The notes beneath the pieces were generated by a model, which ran no database searches, had not been told where the DNA came from, and was given only the letters and a program-made list of their open reading frames with translations. The position numbers and the translations under genes are program-made. From Serratia inhibens (GTDB lineage Bacteria > Pseudomonadota > Gammaproteobacteria > Enterobacterales > Enterobacteriaceae), in the NCBI RefSeq assembly GCF_003591175.1, contig NZ_QYYG01000003.1:124001-188000 (forward strand): a stretch of 64,000 nucleotides of DNA, written 5' to 3'. The first letter of the stretch is position 1, and each line of letters begins with the position of its first letter. Below are positions 7,825-19,210 of the stretch, piece after piece.

Positions 7825-10005
7825 ATGAACCGAGAGGGGATTTTAAAACACATTCCGTGGATGCTACTGGGGATACTCGGTGCTTCCTGCCTGGGCGTGG
7901 TTGCGCTGCGCCGTGGCGAACACATCAGTGCGCTGTGGATCATCGTCGCGTCGGTGGCGGTGTATCTGGTGGCATACCGGTATTACAGCCTGTATATCGC
8001 CACCAAGGTGATGAAGCTGGACGCCTTCCGCGCCACCCCGGCGGTGGTCAACAACGACGGCCTGAACTATGTGCCGACCAACAAGAACGTGCTGTTCGGC
8101 CACCACTTCGCCGCCATTGCCGGCGCAGGCCCGCTGGTCGGCCCGGTGCTGGCGGCGCAGGTCGGCTACCTGCCCGGCACGCTGTGGCTGCTGGGCGGCG
8201 TGGTGTTGGCGGGGGCGGTGCAGGACTTTATGGTGCTGTTCATCTCCTCGCGCCGCAACGGCGCTTCGCTCGGTGAGATCATCAAAAAGGAAATGGGCCC
8301 GGTGCCGGGCACCATCGCGCTGTTTGGCTGCTTCCTGATTATGATCATCATCCTGGCGGTGCTGGCCCTGATCGTGGTGAAAGCCCTGGCGGAAAGCCCG
8401 TGGGGCGTGTTCACCGTCTGCGCCACCGTGCCGATCGCGCTGTTTATGGGCATTTACATGCGCTTCCTGCGCCCCGGCCGGGTAGGGGAAGTGTCGGTGA
8501 TTGGCATCGTGCTGCTGGTGGCTTCCATCTGGTTCGGCGGCGTGATCGCCCAGGACCCGTACTGGGGCCCGGCGCTGACCTTTAAAGACACCACCATCAC
8601 CTTCACGCTGATTGGCTATGCGTTCGTCTCCGCTCTGCTGCCGGTGTGGCTGATCCTGGCGCCGCGCGACTATCTGGCCACCTTCCTGAAGATTGGCGTG
8701 ATTGTCGGGCTGGCGATTGGCATCGTGATCCTCAACCCCGAGCTGAAAATGCCGGCGGTGACGCAGTTTGTCGACGGCACCGGCCCGGTGTGGAAAGGTT
8801 CGGTGTTTCCGTTCCTGTTCATTACCATCGCCTGCGGCGCGGTTTCCGGCTTCCATGCGTTGATCGCATCCGGCACCACGCCGAAGCTGCTGGCCAATGA
8901 AAAAGACGCGCGCTTTATCGGTTACGGCGCGATGCTGATGGAATCCTTCGTCGCCATCATGGCGCTGGTGGCGGCCTCGATCATCGAACCGGGCCTGTAC
9001 TTCGCCATGAACACCCCGCCGGCTGCGCTGGGCATCACCATGCCGGACCTGCACCGTTTGGGTACCGAAGACGCGCCGATGATCATGGCGTCGCTCAAAG
9101 ATGTGACCGCTCACGCGGCGGCGACCGTCAGTTCCTGGGGTTTCGTCATCAGCCCGGAACAGATCCTGCAAACCGCCAAAGACATCGGCGAGCCTTCGGT
9201 GCTGAACCGCGCCGGTGGCGCGCCAACGCTGGCGGTGGGCATCGCACACGTGTTCCACCAGATCATCCCTGGCGCCAATATGGGCTTCTGGTATCACTTC
9301 GGCATTCTGTTCGAGGCGCTGTTTATCCTGACCGCGCTGGACGCCGGCACCCGTTCCGGCCGCTTTATGCTGCAGGACTTGCTGGGCAACTTTGCGCCCT
9401 TCCTGAAAAAAACCGACTCGCTGGTGGCCGGTATCGTCGGCACCGCCGGTTGCGTGGGCCTGTGGGGCTACCTGCTGTACCAAGGGGTGGTCGATCCTCT
9501 CGGCGGCGTGAAGAGCCTGTGGCCGCTGTTCGGCATCTCCAACCAGATGCTGGCGGCCGTGGCGCTGGTATTAGGCACCGTAGTGCTGATCAAGATGAAG
9601 CGCACCCAATACATTTGGGTCACCGTGCTGCCGGCGGTGTGGCTGCTGATTTGCACCACCTATGCGCTGGGCCTGAAGCTGTTTAGCGACAACCCGCAAC
9701 TGGAAGGTTTCTTCTTCCAGGCCGGCGAGTACAAACGCAAAATCGCCGAGGGCGGCGCCGAGCTGAGCGCCCAGCAGGTAGCCAACATGCAGCATATCGT
9801 GGTGAACAACTACACCAACGCCGGGCTGAGCATTCTGTTCCTGCTGGTGGTGTACAGCATCATCTTCTACGGGGTGAAAACCGCGATGGCGGCGTATAAA
9901 AACCCGAACCGCAGCGACCAGGAAACGCCGTACGTGCCGATGCCTGAAGAGATGCCATCCCACGGCGTAACTGAGGGGGACGTCAAAGTTTCGCCGCAGC
10001 ACTGA
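7825..10005 (+). CDS. btsT: Pyruvate/H+ symporter BtsT (CstA family)
   Basis: A 726-residue inner-membrane protein with about 18 hydrophobic segments. It is nearly identical in order and motif to E. coli BtsT/YjiY (716 aa): KHIPWMLLGILGA at the start, NNDGLNYVPTNKNVLFGHHFAAIAGAGP, and the conserved GNF...LKKTDSLVAG and LWPLFGISNQMLAAVAL. BtsT takes up pyruvate in exchange for proton influx and is induced by the BtsSR two-component system when nutrients run out. The paralogue CstA is shorter in the C terminus and is not followed by yjiX-yjiA in the same way. Downstream yjiX and yjiA confirm the operon, with an ERIC element inserted in between. Confidence 0.93.
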   Translation: MNREGILKHIPWMLLGILGASCLGVVALRRGEHISALWIIVASVAVYLVAYRYYSLYIATKVMKLDAFRATPAVVNNDGLNYVPTNKNVLFGHHFAAIAGAGPLVGPVLAAQVGYLPGTLWLLGGVVLAGAVQDFMVLFISSRRNGASLGEIIKKEMGPVPGTIALFGCFLIMIIILAVLALIVVKALAESPWGVFTVCATVPIALFMGIYMRFLRPGRVGEVSVIGIVLLVASIWFGGVIAQDPYWGPALTFKDTTITFTLIGYAFVSALLPVWLILAPRDYLATFLKIGVIVGLAIGIVILNPELKMPAVTQFVDGTGPVWKGSVFPFLFITIACGAVSGFHALIASGTTPKLLANEKDARFIGYGAMLMESFVAIMALVAASIIEPGLYFAMNTPPAALGITMPDLHRLGTEDAPMIMASLKDVTAHAAATVSSWGFVISPEQILQTAKDIGEPSVLNRAGGAPTLAVGIAHVFHQIIPGANMGFWYHFGILFEALFILTALDAGTRSGRFMLQDLLGNFAPFLKKTDSLVAGIVGTAGCVGLWGYLLYQGVVDPLGGVKSLWPLFGISNQMLAAVALVLGTVVLIKMKRTQYIWVTVLPAVWLLICTTYALGLKLFSDNPQLEGFFFQAGEYKRKIAEGGAELSAQQVANMQHIVVNNYTNAGLSILFLLVVYSIIFYGVKTAMAAYKNPNRSDQETPYVPMPEEMPSHGVTEGDVKVSPQH

Positions 10006-10045
10006 TGGTGATTTAACGGATACCCTGCATAATGAAAGCTAAGTA

Positions 10046-10170
10046 GTACCCAATGGATTTCGAGCCGCAACACGGCGGCAAATGAGCGCCCCCCAGGAGC
10101 TTGCACAGGTAAGTGACTGGGGTTCGCGAGTGCAGCCAACACCGCTGCGGCTCGAAAGACGACGGGTACG
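10046..10170. repeat. ERIC element between btsT and yjiX
   Basis: A roughly 125-bp imperfect palindrome bounded by TTTCGAGCCGCA (10058-10069) and its exact complement TGCGGCTCGAAA (10146-10157). The centre contains CCAGGAGCTTG and AGGTAAGTGACTGGGGT, the diagnostic ERIC core used for ERIC-PCR. It is transcribed within the btsT-yjiX unit and probably folds into a long hairpin in the mRNA. Confidence 0.9.
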
Positions 10171-10195
10171 CAGGGTCATTTTTTGGGAGAAGGCC

Positions 10196-10399
10196 ATGTT
10201 CGGAAATCTCGGCCAGGCGGGGAAATATCTCGGGCAGGCGGCGCGCATGTTAGTGGGCGTGCCCGACTACGATACCTACGTCCAGCACATGAAAGACAAC
10301 CACCCGGACAAGCCGGTGATGACCTATAAAGAATTTTTCCGCGAACGCCAGCAGGCCCGCTACGGCGGCGACGGCAAAGGCGGCATGCGCTGCTGCTGA
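10196..10399 (+). CDS. yjiX: YbdD/YjiX family small protein
   Basis: A 67-residue protein starting [32 protein letters not shown] and ending GGMRCC. The [10 protein letters not shown] core and the [18 protein letters not shown] stretch are diagnostic of the small cysteine-tailed YbdD/YjiX family, which is always found next to CstA/BtsT transporters; its molecular role is unknown, probably an accessory of the transporter. The ATG follows an AGAAGG ribosome site. It lies 22 bp before yjiA. The double cysteine at the end is a likely metal or redox site. Confidence 0.9.
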   Translation: MFGNLGQAGKYLGQAARMLVGVPDYDTYVQHMKDNHPDKPVMTYKEFFRERQQARYGGDGKGGMRCC

Positions 10400-10421
10400 T
10401 TTGAGTCAATAAGGACCCGAC

Positions 10422-11384
10422 ATGAAACCCATCGCCGTCACCATTTTGACCGGCTTTTTGGGCGCAGGCAAAACCACCCTGCTGCGCCATATTCTGAACG
10501 CCGACCACGGCTACAAGATTGCGGTTATCGAAAACGAGTTCGGCGAAGTGCCGATCGACAACGCACTGATTGGCGACCGCGCCAGCCGCATCACCACCCT
10601 GAGCAACGGCTGCATCTGCTGCAGCAAAGCCAACGAGCTGGCAGACGCACTGCTGGACCTGCTGGACGGCGTAGACAGCGGCCAGTTGGAGTTCGACCGG
10701 CTGATCATCGAATGCACCGGCATGGCCGACCCCGGCCCGATCACCCAGACCTTTTTCTCGCATGAGCTCATTTGCGAACGCTTCCTGCTGGACGGCATCA
10801 TCACGCTGGTGGACGCCGCGCATGCCGATCAACAACTGAACCAGTTCAGCATCGCGCAGGCGCAGGTGGGATACGCCGACCGCATTCTGCTGACCAAAAC
10901 CGACGTAGCGCCGGACTGCGAGGCGCTGACCCAACGCCTGCAACTGATGAACGCCCGCGCGCCGGTTTACACCGTGACGCACGGCGATATCGACCTGAGC
11001 CTGCTGTTCGGCATCGAAGGCTTTACGCTCAACGACAGGCTGAACCTGACGCCGCCCACCCCGCTGTTCCGCCGCATTCCGCAGCCGCAGAACGACATTC
11101 GGTCGATCGTGGTGTACCACGACCAGCCGCTGGAACTGATGCAGATTTCCGAAGTGATGGAAGGCCTGCTGCTGGAATACGCCGACAGCCTGCTGCGCTA
11201 CAAGGGCATTTTGTCGATCAAGGACGAACCGCGCCGGCTGCTGTTCCAGGGCGTGCAACGGCTGTATAACGCCGACTGGGACCGCGAGTGGCTGCCTGAG
11301 GAAGAACGGCGCAGTACGCTGGTGTTTATTGGCGTGGACTTGCCGGAGGAGGAGATCCGGGAGCGGTTTGCTGCGTTGGGTTGA
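10422..11384 (+). CDS. yjiA: COG0523 metal-binding GTPase YjiA
   Basis: A 320-residue GTPase of the CobW/COG0523 family, colinear with E. coli YjiA. Walker A is GFLGAGKTT (residues 11-19), the metal-binding CXCC motif is GCICC (about 64-68), followed by ECTGMADPGP (Walker B/switch region) and the guanine-specific TKTD at about 159-162. The C-terminal domain ends EEEIRERFAAL. The family uses GTP hydrolysis to handle zinc, cobalt or nickel; YjiA binds these metals, but its client is unknown. It is the last gene of the btsT operon. Confidence 0.93.
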   Translation: MKPIAVTILTGFLGAGKTTLLRHILNADHGYKIAVIENEFGEVPIDNALIGDRASRITTLSNGCICCSKANELADALLDLLDGVDSGQLEFDRLIIECTGMADPGPITQTFFSHELICERFLLDGIITLVDAAHADQQLNQFSIAQAQVGYADRILLTKTDVAPDCEALTQRLQLMNARAPVYTVTHGDIDLSLLFGIEGFTLNDRLNLTPPTPLFRRIPQPQNDIRSIVVYHDQPLELMQISEVMEGLLLEYADSLLRYKGILSIKDEPRRLLFQGVQRLYNADWDREWLPEEERRSTLVFIGVDLPEEEIRERFAALG

Positions 11385-11439
11385 GAGCTTGGCTCAACCT
11401 AAGAACCCTAATGCGTGGCGCTTTAACGACATAACAGTA

Positions 11440-11486
11440 GGGGCATACTAAAATATAACCAAGAACTGAGGATGCCCTTATGCCCC
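11440..11486 (+). promoter_or_regulatory. Inverted repeat covering the start codon of the 84-residue gene
   Basis: GGGGCATA (11440-11447) pairs perfectly with TATGCCCC (11479-11486), which contains the start codon at 11480. The ribosome site GAGGA lies in the loop. ATGCCC at 11472-11477 offers a competing partner that would leave the start free. Confidence 0.35.
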
Positions 11487-11734
11487 AAAGAACTGTTGTT
11501 AGTGTTGCAAGTTATGTTCATAAACTTGCAGAAGATCATAAGATTACAGCGTACCGCGACGGAATGAGCCGTATGGCGGTTGCCATTACCGCGCTGGCTG
11601 ACGACGCTGTCGAATTGGATGACGTTGAGCAATTATTGGTTAATCTTAAACGGAAAGGTGTTCTTACCAAGTCGGAAATACTTGAGCTTCAGGGGCGTTA
11701 CTTCCGCGAACAAAGGAATGAACGGTTTAGATAA
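11480..11734 (+). CDS. Small protein of unknown function
   Basis: An 84-residue protein beginning MPQRTVVSVASYVHKLAEDHK and ending in the charged helix ILELQGRYFREQRNERFR. The middle (AVELDDVEQLLVNLKRKGVLTKSEILELQGRY) looks like a small helical, possibly DNA- or protein-binding, domain of the kind seen in antitoxins, but no family is recognised. Its end overlaps the start of a 29-codon frame (11718), which could be a partner or only noise. GC content is lower than in the flanking yjiA and ascG genes, suggesting an acquired gene. GAGGA at 11468-11472 supports the start. Confidence 0.55.
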   Translation: MPQRTVVSVASYVHKLAEDHKITAYRDGMSRMAVAITALADDAVELDDVEQLLVNLKRKGVLTKSEILELQGRYFREQRNERFR

Positions 11735-11807
11735 AGAAAATATCTCCTACGGCAGTCTGGATGATCCTGAAATTCAAAGTATTTATATGACATACCGCGG
11801 AAAATAA
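11718..11807 (+). CDS. Possible 29-residue ORF overlapping the preceding gene
   Basis: The frame ATG at 11718 to TAA at 11807 encodes MNGLDKENISYGSLDDPEIQ followed by SIYMTYRGK. It is +1 to and overlaps the last 17 bases of the 84-residue gene, with AAAGGA immediately upstream but too close for ideal initiation. Translational coupling is possible. It is too short to assign to a family. Confidence 0.25.
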   Translation: MNGLDKENISYGSLDDPEIQSIYMTYRGK

Positions 11808-11821
11808 TAAAACACGCCTCC

Positions 11822-12844
11822 TTACTCCACCTGAAAATAAGGCCCCGCCGCCACAGAATCCCGCAGGATCAGGCTCGCCGGGAAGGTCGGGCGTTTGCTC
11901 AGTTCGCCGCCGTCCAGCATAGATACCAGGCGGTTGATGGTTTCCTTAATCATCTCGGTCACCGGCATCTTCATGCTGGAGAGCGAGGGAATGGTGTAAG
12001 GCGCCAGCGGAATATCATCGAACCCGATCACCGACACGGCGGACGGCACCGGGATTTGGCATTCCGCCAGCCGCTTCATGGCGCCGATGGCCATTTCGTC
12101 GTTGCTGGCGACAATGGCGCTGAACGCATGGCCGCCGGCCAGCAGCGCATCGACCGCCGCCATGCCGCTTTGCGCATTCCACTTCCCTTCGACAATCAAG
12201 GCATTGTTGACCGCAATACCCTGTTCCGCCAGCGCGGATTTGTAGCCGGAGAGCCGCTCCAGCCCGGTGGGCGAATCCAGCGAACCGGTGATAAACGCAA
12301 TATCGCGATGCCCAAGTTGGATAAGGTGCGTCACCGCCGCGGCACTGGTGGCGTGCTGATCGCTGAAGATGCAGTAGCTGTCGTTCAGCCTTAAGCGGCG
12401 GTTGATGACCAGGATCGGCTGCTTATGCCGGGAGATGATCTCGTCCATTTGCGCGATAGAGAGAAAACGCGGGTAGATAATCACCCCGTCGCAGCGCAGA
12501 TCCAGCAGGAATTGAATGGCCGCCATTTCTTCTTCTGCGGTGTGCTTGCCGTCCGCCAGGATCAGCTGGCGGCCGTTTTCTTCCATGATGCGGGCGGATT
12601 GAGACATCAGCTCGCTGAAGTAGTTACCGCTGTACAGCGTGTTGGTGACCACCAGCCCGATGGTCTGGGTGGTTTTGGTCGCCAGATTGCGCGCCAGCAG
12701 GTTGGGCCGATAACCCGTCTCGGCAATGGCTTTATCCACCAGCGCACGCTTCTCCGGGCTGACATAGCCGCTGCCGGACAACACGCGGGATACCGTCGCC
12801 TTAGAAACGCCGGCCTTTTTAGCCACCTCAAGTATTGTTGCCAT
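11822..12844 (-). CDS. ascG: LacI-family repressor AscG
   Basis: A 340-residue LacI/GalR repressor. The N-terminal helix-turn-helix and hinge are ILEVAKKAGVSKATVSRVLSGSGYVS, followed by a periplasmic-binding-protein-like effector domain with YRPNLLARNLATKTTQTIGLVVTNTLYSGNYFSEL, very close to E. coli AscG throughout. AscG represses the beta-glucoside genes ascFB, which lie divergently here, and autoregulates. The start at 12844 (MATILEVAKK) matches the family; an in-frame ATG 21 bases further out is less likely. The palindromic operator at 13022 lies in the shared promoter region. Confidence 0.9.
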   Translation of the reverse strand: MATILEVAKKAGVSKATVSRVLSGSGYVSPEKRALVDKAIAETGYRPNLLARNLATKTTQTIGLVVTNTLYSGNYFSELMSQSARIMEENGRQLILADGKHTAEEEMAAIQFLLDLRCDGVIIYPRFLSIAQMDEIISRHKQPILVINRRLRLNDSYCIFSDQHATSAAAVTHLIQLGHRDIAFITGSLDSPTGLERLSGYKSALAEQGIAVNNALIVEGKWNAQSGMAAVDALLAGGHAFSAIVASNDEMAIGAMKRLAECQIPVPSAVSVIGFDDIPLAPYTIPSLSSMKMPVTEMIKETINRLVSMLDGGELSKRPTFPASLILRDSVAAGPYFQVE

Positions 12845-13021
12845 CTGTGCGCCGTCAAAATCCATTGGATGAGCGCAGTCTACCCAAGACGCCCCCCGTT
12901 TGAAATGTTTTCACGCCCGCCAGCGCGAGCGCCCTTGATCTAAAAGTGACCAGCCTCACGAAACGAAAAACCAAAAAATCATAATTCTTGCCAACAACAA
13001 AATACACCTTCATGATTTTGT

Positions 13022-13033
13022 GAAACCGGTTTC
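13022..13033. promoter_or_regulatory. AscG operator
   Basis: GAAACCGGTTTC is a perfect 12-bp palindrome identical to the core of the known AscG box (TGAAACCGGTTTCA). It lies 97 bp before ascF, where a bound repressor would block the asc promoter. Confidence 0.8.
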
Positions 13034-13129
13034 TTGTGGGCGTTTCATTGAGATGGAACGGCGGATCGCCCAGGCAGTAAAAATTCGCCTTTGGGCAATC
13101 CAAATTCATATCTTAAGAGACGATATTTC

Positions 13130-16022
<2,893 letters not shown>

Positions 16023-16147
16023 TGGGGCTGACGGCGACAAGGGCCGCTGAAGGCGATAGTTGCGAGCTGGATTCCAGATTAAGTAGTAAGCCCCTGTAAT
16101 TCCATACAGGCTATTTTTTCACCTTTCTGCCAGCGCTATAGTCCCTT

Positions 16148-16310
16148 GGCTGCGGCACAATCCGCAGCCGGAGTTAGCGTTCCGAATCTGACATATACCG
16201 CGGCGTTGTGTAATAATGCCGCAGCTTTAGCTCACCCCAAATAATGGTGGCTCAGGCGGGGGCTTCGCAAGAAGCGCCGGTTCCTATGTCCCGGTGACGC
16301 TAACCCCGTC
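16148..16310 (+). ncRNA. Strongly folded leader or small RNA
   Basis: Several perfect or near-perfect helices are packed in about 160 bases. GGCTGCGG/CCGCAGCC (16148-16169) has a 6-base loop. GTTAGCGT (16173-16180) pairs with ACGCTAAC (16297-16304) and encloses three hairpins: 16200-16222 (8 bp with one G-U), 16229-16252 (7 bp with a bulged T), and GCTTC-GCAA-GAAGC (16262-16275, a GNRA tetraloop). This looks like a closed multi-branch RNA. It lies just before the small gene at 16378. No named family is recognised; a phage-type antisense (C4-like) RNA or a cis leader are both possible. Confidence 0.45.
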
Positions 16311-16377
16311 TGGGCTACCACCCGAGTTTAGCGTCTCTGGTGATAGTCATTATCTAATGACATATGGAGATGCAATC

Positions 16378-16695
16378 ATGGCTGATACTTCCACCTCACA
16401 ACCCGCCACAAGTACCCTCACCCTCTATCGCGAACTGTTCAACCAACTCGATCTCAGCACCTTAGACTCGTCACAGCTCCTAGACTTAGCCGCACTCTCC
16501 GCCGAGCAGGCCGAAGGGTTATGTCATGGCCTGATGCTGTGCGGCAACCTGCTGCAAAAGCACCCACAAACCGATGACACCGGTTGGGAACAACTAAATC
16601 ACTACCTCAATGCAACAGCTCACTTGGTGCCCGCCCTGTGCAACCTTTATGGCCGTGCATTGCGGGAGATGGAGTGCCAGGAGCTGGCAGGTTAA
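16378..16695 (+). CDS. Small protein of unknown function at the island edge
   Basis: A 105-residue, acidic, helical protein (MADTSTSQPATSTLTLYREL at the start; cysteines at the C-terminal half in EGLCHGLMLCGNLLQ and PALCNLYGRALREMECQELAG). No family is recognised. ATG 16378 follows a GGAG site; an upstream in-frame ATG at 16294 lies inside the folded leader and is disfavoured. It is the first gene of the AT-richer island after ascB, and the folded RNA before it suggests post-transcriptional control. Position and size fit an accessory or phage-satellite gene, without proof. Confidence 0.55.
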   Translation: MADTSTSQPATSTLTLYRELFNQLDLSTLDSSQLLDLAALSAEQAEGLCHGLMLCGNLLQKHPQTDDTGWEQLNHYLNATAHLVPALCNLYGRALREMECQELAG

Positions 16696-16717
16696 AAACA
16701 GATAAAAATGATAATAA

Positions 16718-16748
16718 TAAGGACGGTATTAGTTTGGTGCCGTTCTTA
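16718..16748 (+). terminator. Hairpin after the 105-residue gene
   Basis: TAAGGACGG pairs with CCGTTCTTA (9 bp, one G-U) around a 13-base loop. There is no T run after it, so it is a weak terminator candidate. The rest of 16696-16952 shows nothing else. Confidence 0.35.
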
Positions 16749-16952
16749 TCCCCTCCAGAAAATCCCATAGATTTCGATTACATATCACGATAAATACATT
16801 CACGAGGATAGGCATTTTCCCCCTAGCCTGGCATAGTTAACGCATTCGATAAATCGATGAGCTAACTGCTGGATGACTACGTATGGCCTCCGCCTACTGG
16901 CAGTAAGCCCACGCATTGCCCAGAACCTGTTCTGCAATGAGAGGGGGATGTT

Positions 16953-18074
16953 TTGACTATTAATATAGAGATGTTATCTTCGAAAGAGGCTGTTTTAAAA
17001 GCCATTGAAGAATATAAAGCACTGGGTTGTGATGCTCTTCTGGAAAAATATAACGTCAAACGAATTAAAAAATGTGTGCTTCGTTATAATAATGAAAGTT
17101 ACGACATCAGAGTTATCGCCGCGGCCGCTTATATTTATCAGTTCGGAAAGCCACTAGAAAAAATAAAAACTAATAGTGGTCCTAAGATAGCTATTCAAGC
17201 ACTTAAAAATCTCGGTTTCGATATCGTAGAAACGCCACACCCTATTGAGCACTTAGTAAAGGGTAAACTGTACACGCGTAAAGAGCTCATCGACCTCTAC
17301 GGTGGGCAACTCCAGGGCGGCATCTGGACACCGACAGAGTTCCCCGTCATCTTCATTTTCACCGGCGAAAGTGGCGAGGCTTATGGGTACAAGGATGGAT
17401 GGTCTGCTGATGGCAGTTTCTCCTACACAGGAGAAGGTCAAAAAGATGACATGAAGTTTATTAGAGGTAATAAGGCCATCCGTGACCACAAAGAGAATGG
17501 CGAAGACATATTCCTCTTTGAAGATAATAAGAAAGATAAGGGTGTAAGATTCGTTGGAATGTTTGAATGTGATACTTGGGATTACATTGACTGCCTGGAT
17601 TACAAAAAAGATAAAATGAGGAAAGGGATAGTTTTTAATCTATTCCCGGTATCTTCTGCTCGAGAAGTTGATAATGATATTGATACTTCAGAAATAGCCC
17701 CGAAGAAAGAAACACTCGAACAGCTACGTGCCAAGGCGATAAAATCATCAATGATGACAGGCCAGCGCCAGCAAGGTGACAGTAAGAAATCTTGGTTCAA
17801 ACGCAGCGAGGACGTGAAAAAATACGTTCTGCAACGTGCCAATGGTATCTGTGAGTCGTGCGATCAGCCTGCGCCGTTCAAGAAAAACAACGGTGAACCG
17901 TACTTAGAACCCCACCACACAAAACGACTAGCCGATGAAGGCCCCGACCACCCGCAGTGGGTTGGCGCCATCTGCCCTACCTGCCACCGTCGGATACATA
18001 GTGGGGCTGATGGGGTGGACGTTAACAACAAGCTTATGGTGAAGTTGGAGTTGAAAGAGGCGACGTTGGGTTAG
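16953..18074 (+). CDS. McrA-like methyl-directed HNH endonuclease (type IV restriction)
   Basis: A 373-residue protein. Residues 1-90 are a helical N-terminal domain. Residues 95-235 hold an SRA-like fold (YGGQLQGGIWTP, IFIFTGESGEAYGYKDGW, FSYTGEGQKDDMKFIRGN) as in ScoMcrA/EcoKMcrA-type enzymes that read modified cytosine. The C-terminal HNH nuclease has a Cys4-type zinc site (CESC at 300-303 and CPTC at 341-344) and the catalytic histidines in EPHHT (321-322) plus His345. It should cut foreign DNA carrying modified bases. Initiation is probably TTG 16953, since the strong GAGAGGGGGA site is correctly spaced only for it; ATG 16971 is the alternative. It is followed by mrr. Confidence 0.8.
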   Translation: MTINIEMLSSKEAVLKAIEEYKALGCDALLEKYNVKRIKKCVLRYNNESYDIRVIAAAAYIYQFGKPLEKIKTNSGPKIAIQALKNLGFDIVETPHPIEHLVKGKLYTRKELIDLYGGQLQGGIWTPTEFPVIFIFTGESGEAYGYKDGWSADGSFSYTGEGQKDDMKFIRGNKAIRDHKENGEDIFLFEDNKKDKGVRFVGMFECDTWDYIDCLDYKKDKMRKGIVFNLFPVSSAREVDNDIDTSEIAPKKETLEQLRAKAIKSSMMTGQRQQGDSKKSWFKRSEDVKKYVLQRANGICESCDQPAPFKKNNGEPYLEPHHTKRLADEGPDHPQWVGAICPTCHRRIHSGADGVDVNNKLMVKLELKEATLG

Positions 18075-18130
18075 TTTCCAATATAAAGCTTACGGTCATA
18101 AACAGAGAAATAAGGATTAGGAGCCCCGCA

Positions 18131-19048
18131 ATGTCAGTGCCTACATACGACCAATTTATTGAGCCAGTATTGCGCTTTTTGGCAACGAAACCTGAAGGTG
18201 CCCTCTCGCGAGATGTTCAAGATGCAGCGGCAGATTTACTGAACTTGGACGAAGAACAACGAGCAGAAACCATCGCCAGCGGCCAATTAGTTTACAAAAA
18301 CCGCACCGGCTGGGCACACGATCGTTTGAAGCGTGCGGGGTTGTCGCAGAGTCTGTCTAGAGGGAAATGGTGCTTAACTGCCAAAGGAACCGAGTGGCTA
18401 CAACAGCATCCTCAACCTTTAACGGATAGCGAAGTTGAGCATATCGCACTGGCTTTCACCAACGTAAAGCTTCAACAAAACAAGGATGCAGTGGACTTAG
18501 ACCCAACGGTGGAGCTACCTAACAGCGAAGCCATGCTTACCAGCAGCCCGGATGATCGACTAGAACAATCCATTAAAGAGATCCGCGATGCTGTTGCAGC
18601 AGAACTGCTTGAGAACTTGCTTCAAGTATCTCCCGGCCGTTTTGAAATCATCGTTCTGGATGTTCTGCATCGCTTAGGTTATGGCGGCCATCGCGATGAT
18701 CTAAAGCGCGTTGGGGGCAGTGGTGATGCGGGTATTGATGGCGTTATCTCGTTGGACAAGCTAGGCCTGGAAAAAGTGTATGTGCAAGCCAAACGCTGGC
18801 AAAACACCGTGGGGCGCCCTGAATTGCATGCTTTCTACGGCGCACTTGTGGGACAAAAAGCCAAACGCGGTGTGTTCATCACCACTTCTGGCTTTACCAA
18901 GCATGCAGTTGAATTTGCTCATTCGGTGGAAGGCATGGTGCTCATTGACGGCAACCGGCTTGTGCACCTGATGATGGACAATGAGGTTGGCGTGAGCTCA
19001 AGGCTGCTTAAGGTCCCTAAGCTTGATAGCGACTATTTCGATCAGTGA
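18131..19048 (+). CDS. mrr: Mrr-type restriction endonuclease
   Basis: A 305-residue protein with the two-domain layout of Mrr. An N-terminal winged-helix DNA-binding domain (about 1-100, ending LTAKGTEWLQQHP) is followed by a C-terminal PD-(D/E)XK nuclease: GGSGDAGIDGVI with Asp199 and Asp203, and the QAK triad at Gln219-Lys221 in VYVQAKRW, then VFITTSGFTKHAVEFA. Mrr cuts methylated DNA and responds to high pressure or foreign methyltransferases by inducing SOS. It lies between the McrA-like nuclease and hsdM, a classic immigration-control arrangement. Length equals E. coli Mrr (304 aa). Confidence 0.9.
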   Translation: MSVPTYDQFIEPVLRFLATKPEGALSRDVQDAAADLLNLDEEQRAETIASGQLVYKNRTGWAHDRLKRAGLSQSLSRGKWCLTAKGTEWLQQHPQPLTDSEVEHIALAFTNVKLQQNKDAVDLDPTVELPNSEAMLTSSPDDRLEQSIKEIRDAVAAELLENLLQVSPGRFEIIVLDVLHRLGYGGHRDDLKRVGGSGDAGIDGVISLDKLGLEKVYVQAKRWQNTVGRPELHAFYGALVGQKAKRGVFITTSGFTKHAVEFAHSVEGMVLIDGNRLVHLMMDNEVGVSSRLLKVPKLDSDYFDQ

Positions 19049-19210
19049 TGCACCAGATAAGATGGCTGTCTTGGTAGGAATCGAGACTGCAGACTACTCA
19101 CTGACACAAGTTCGAAAAGCCTTGCCACTAGCAAGAGGCTCCTATCAAACGTACAATCAAAACCCTAAAATAGCCTTTTCAAAAAAGAATTGCTTTAAAC
19201 AGGATTTATA

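Noticed and set aside
16023-16147. Search for a third leuX-derived repeat at the left end of the defence island
   Set aside because: No stretch resembling the tRNA 3' end is visible after ascB, so the whole 16-30 kb block cannot be called one tRNA-integrated island.
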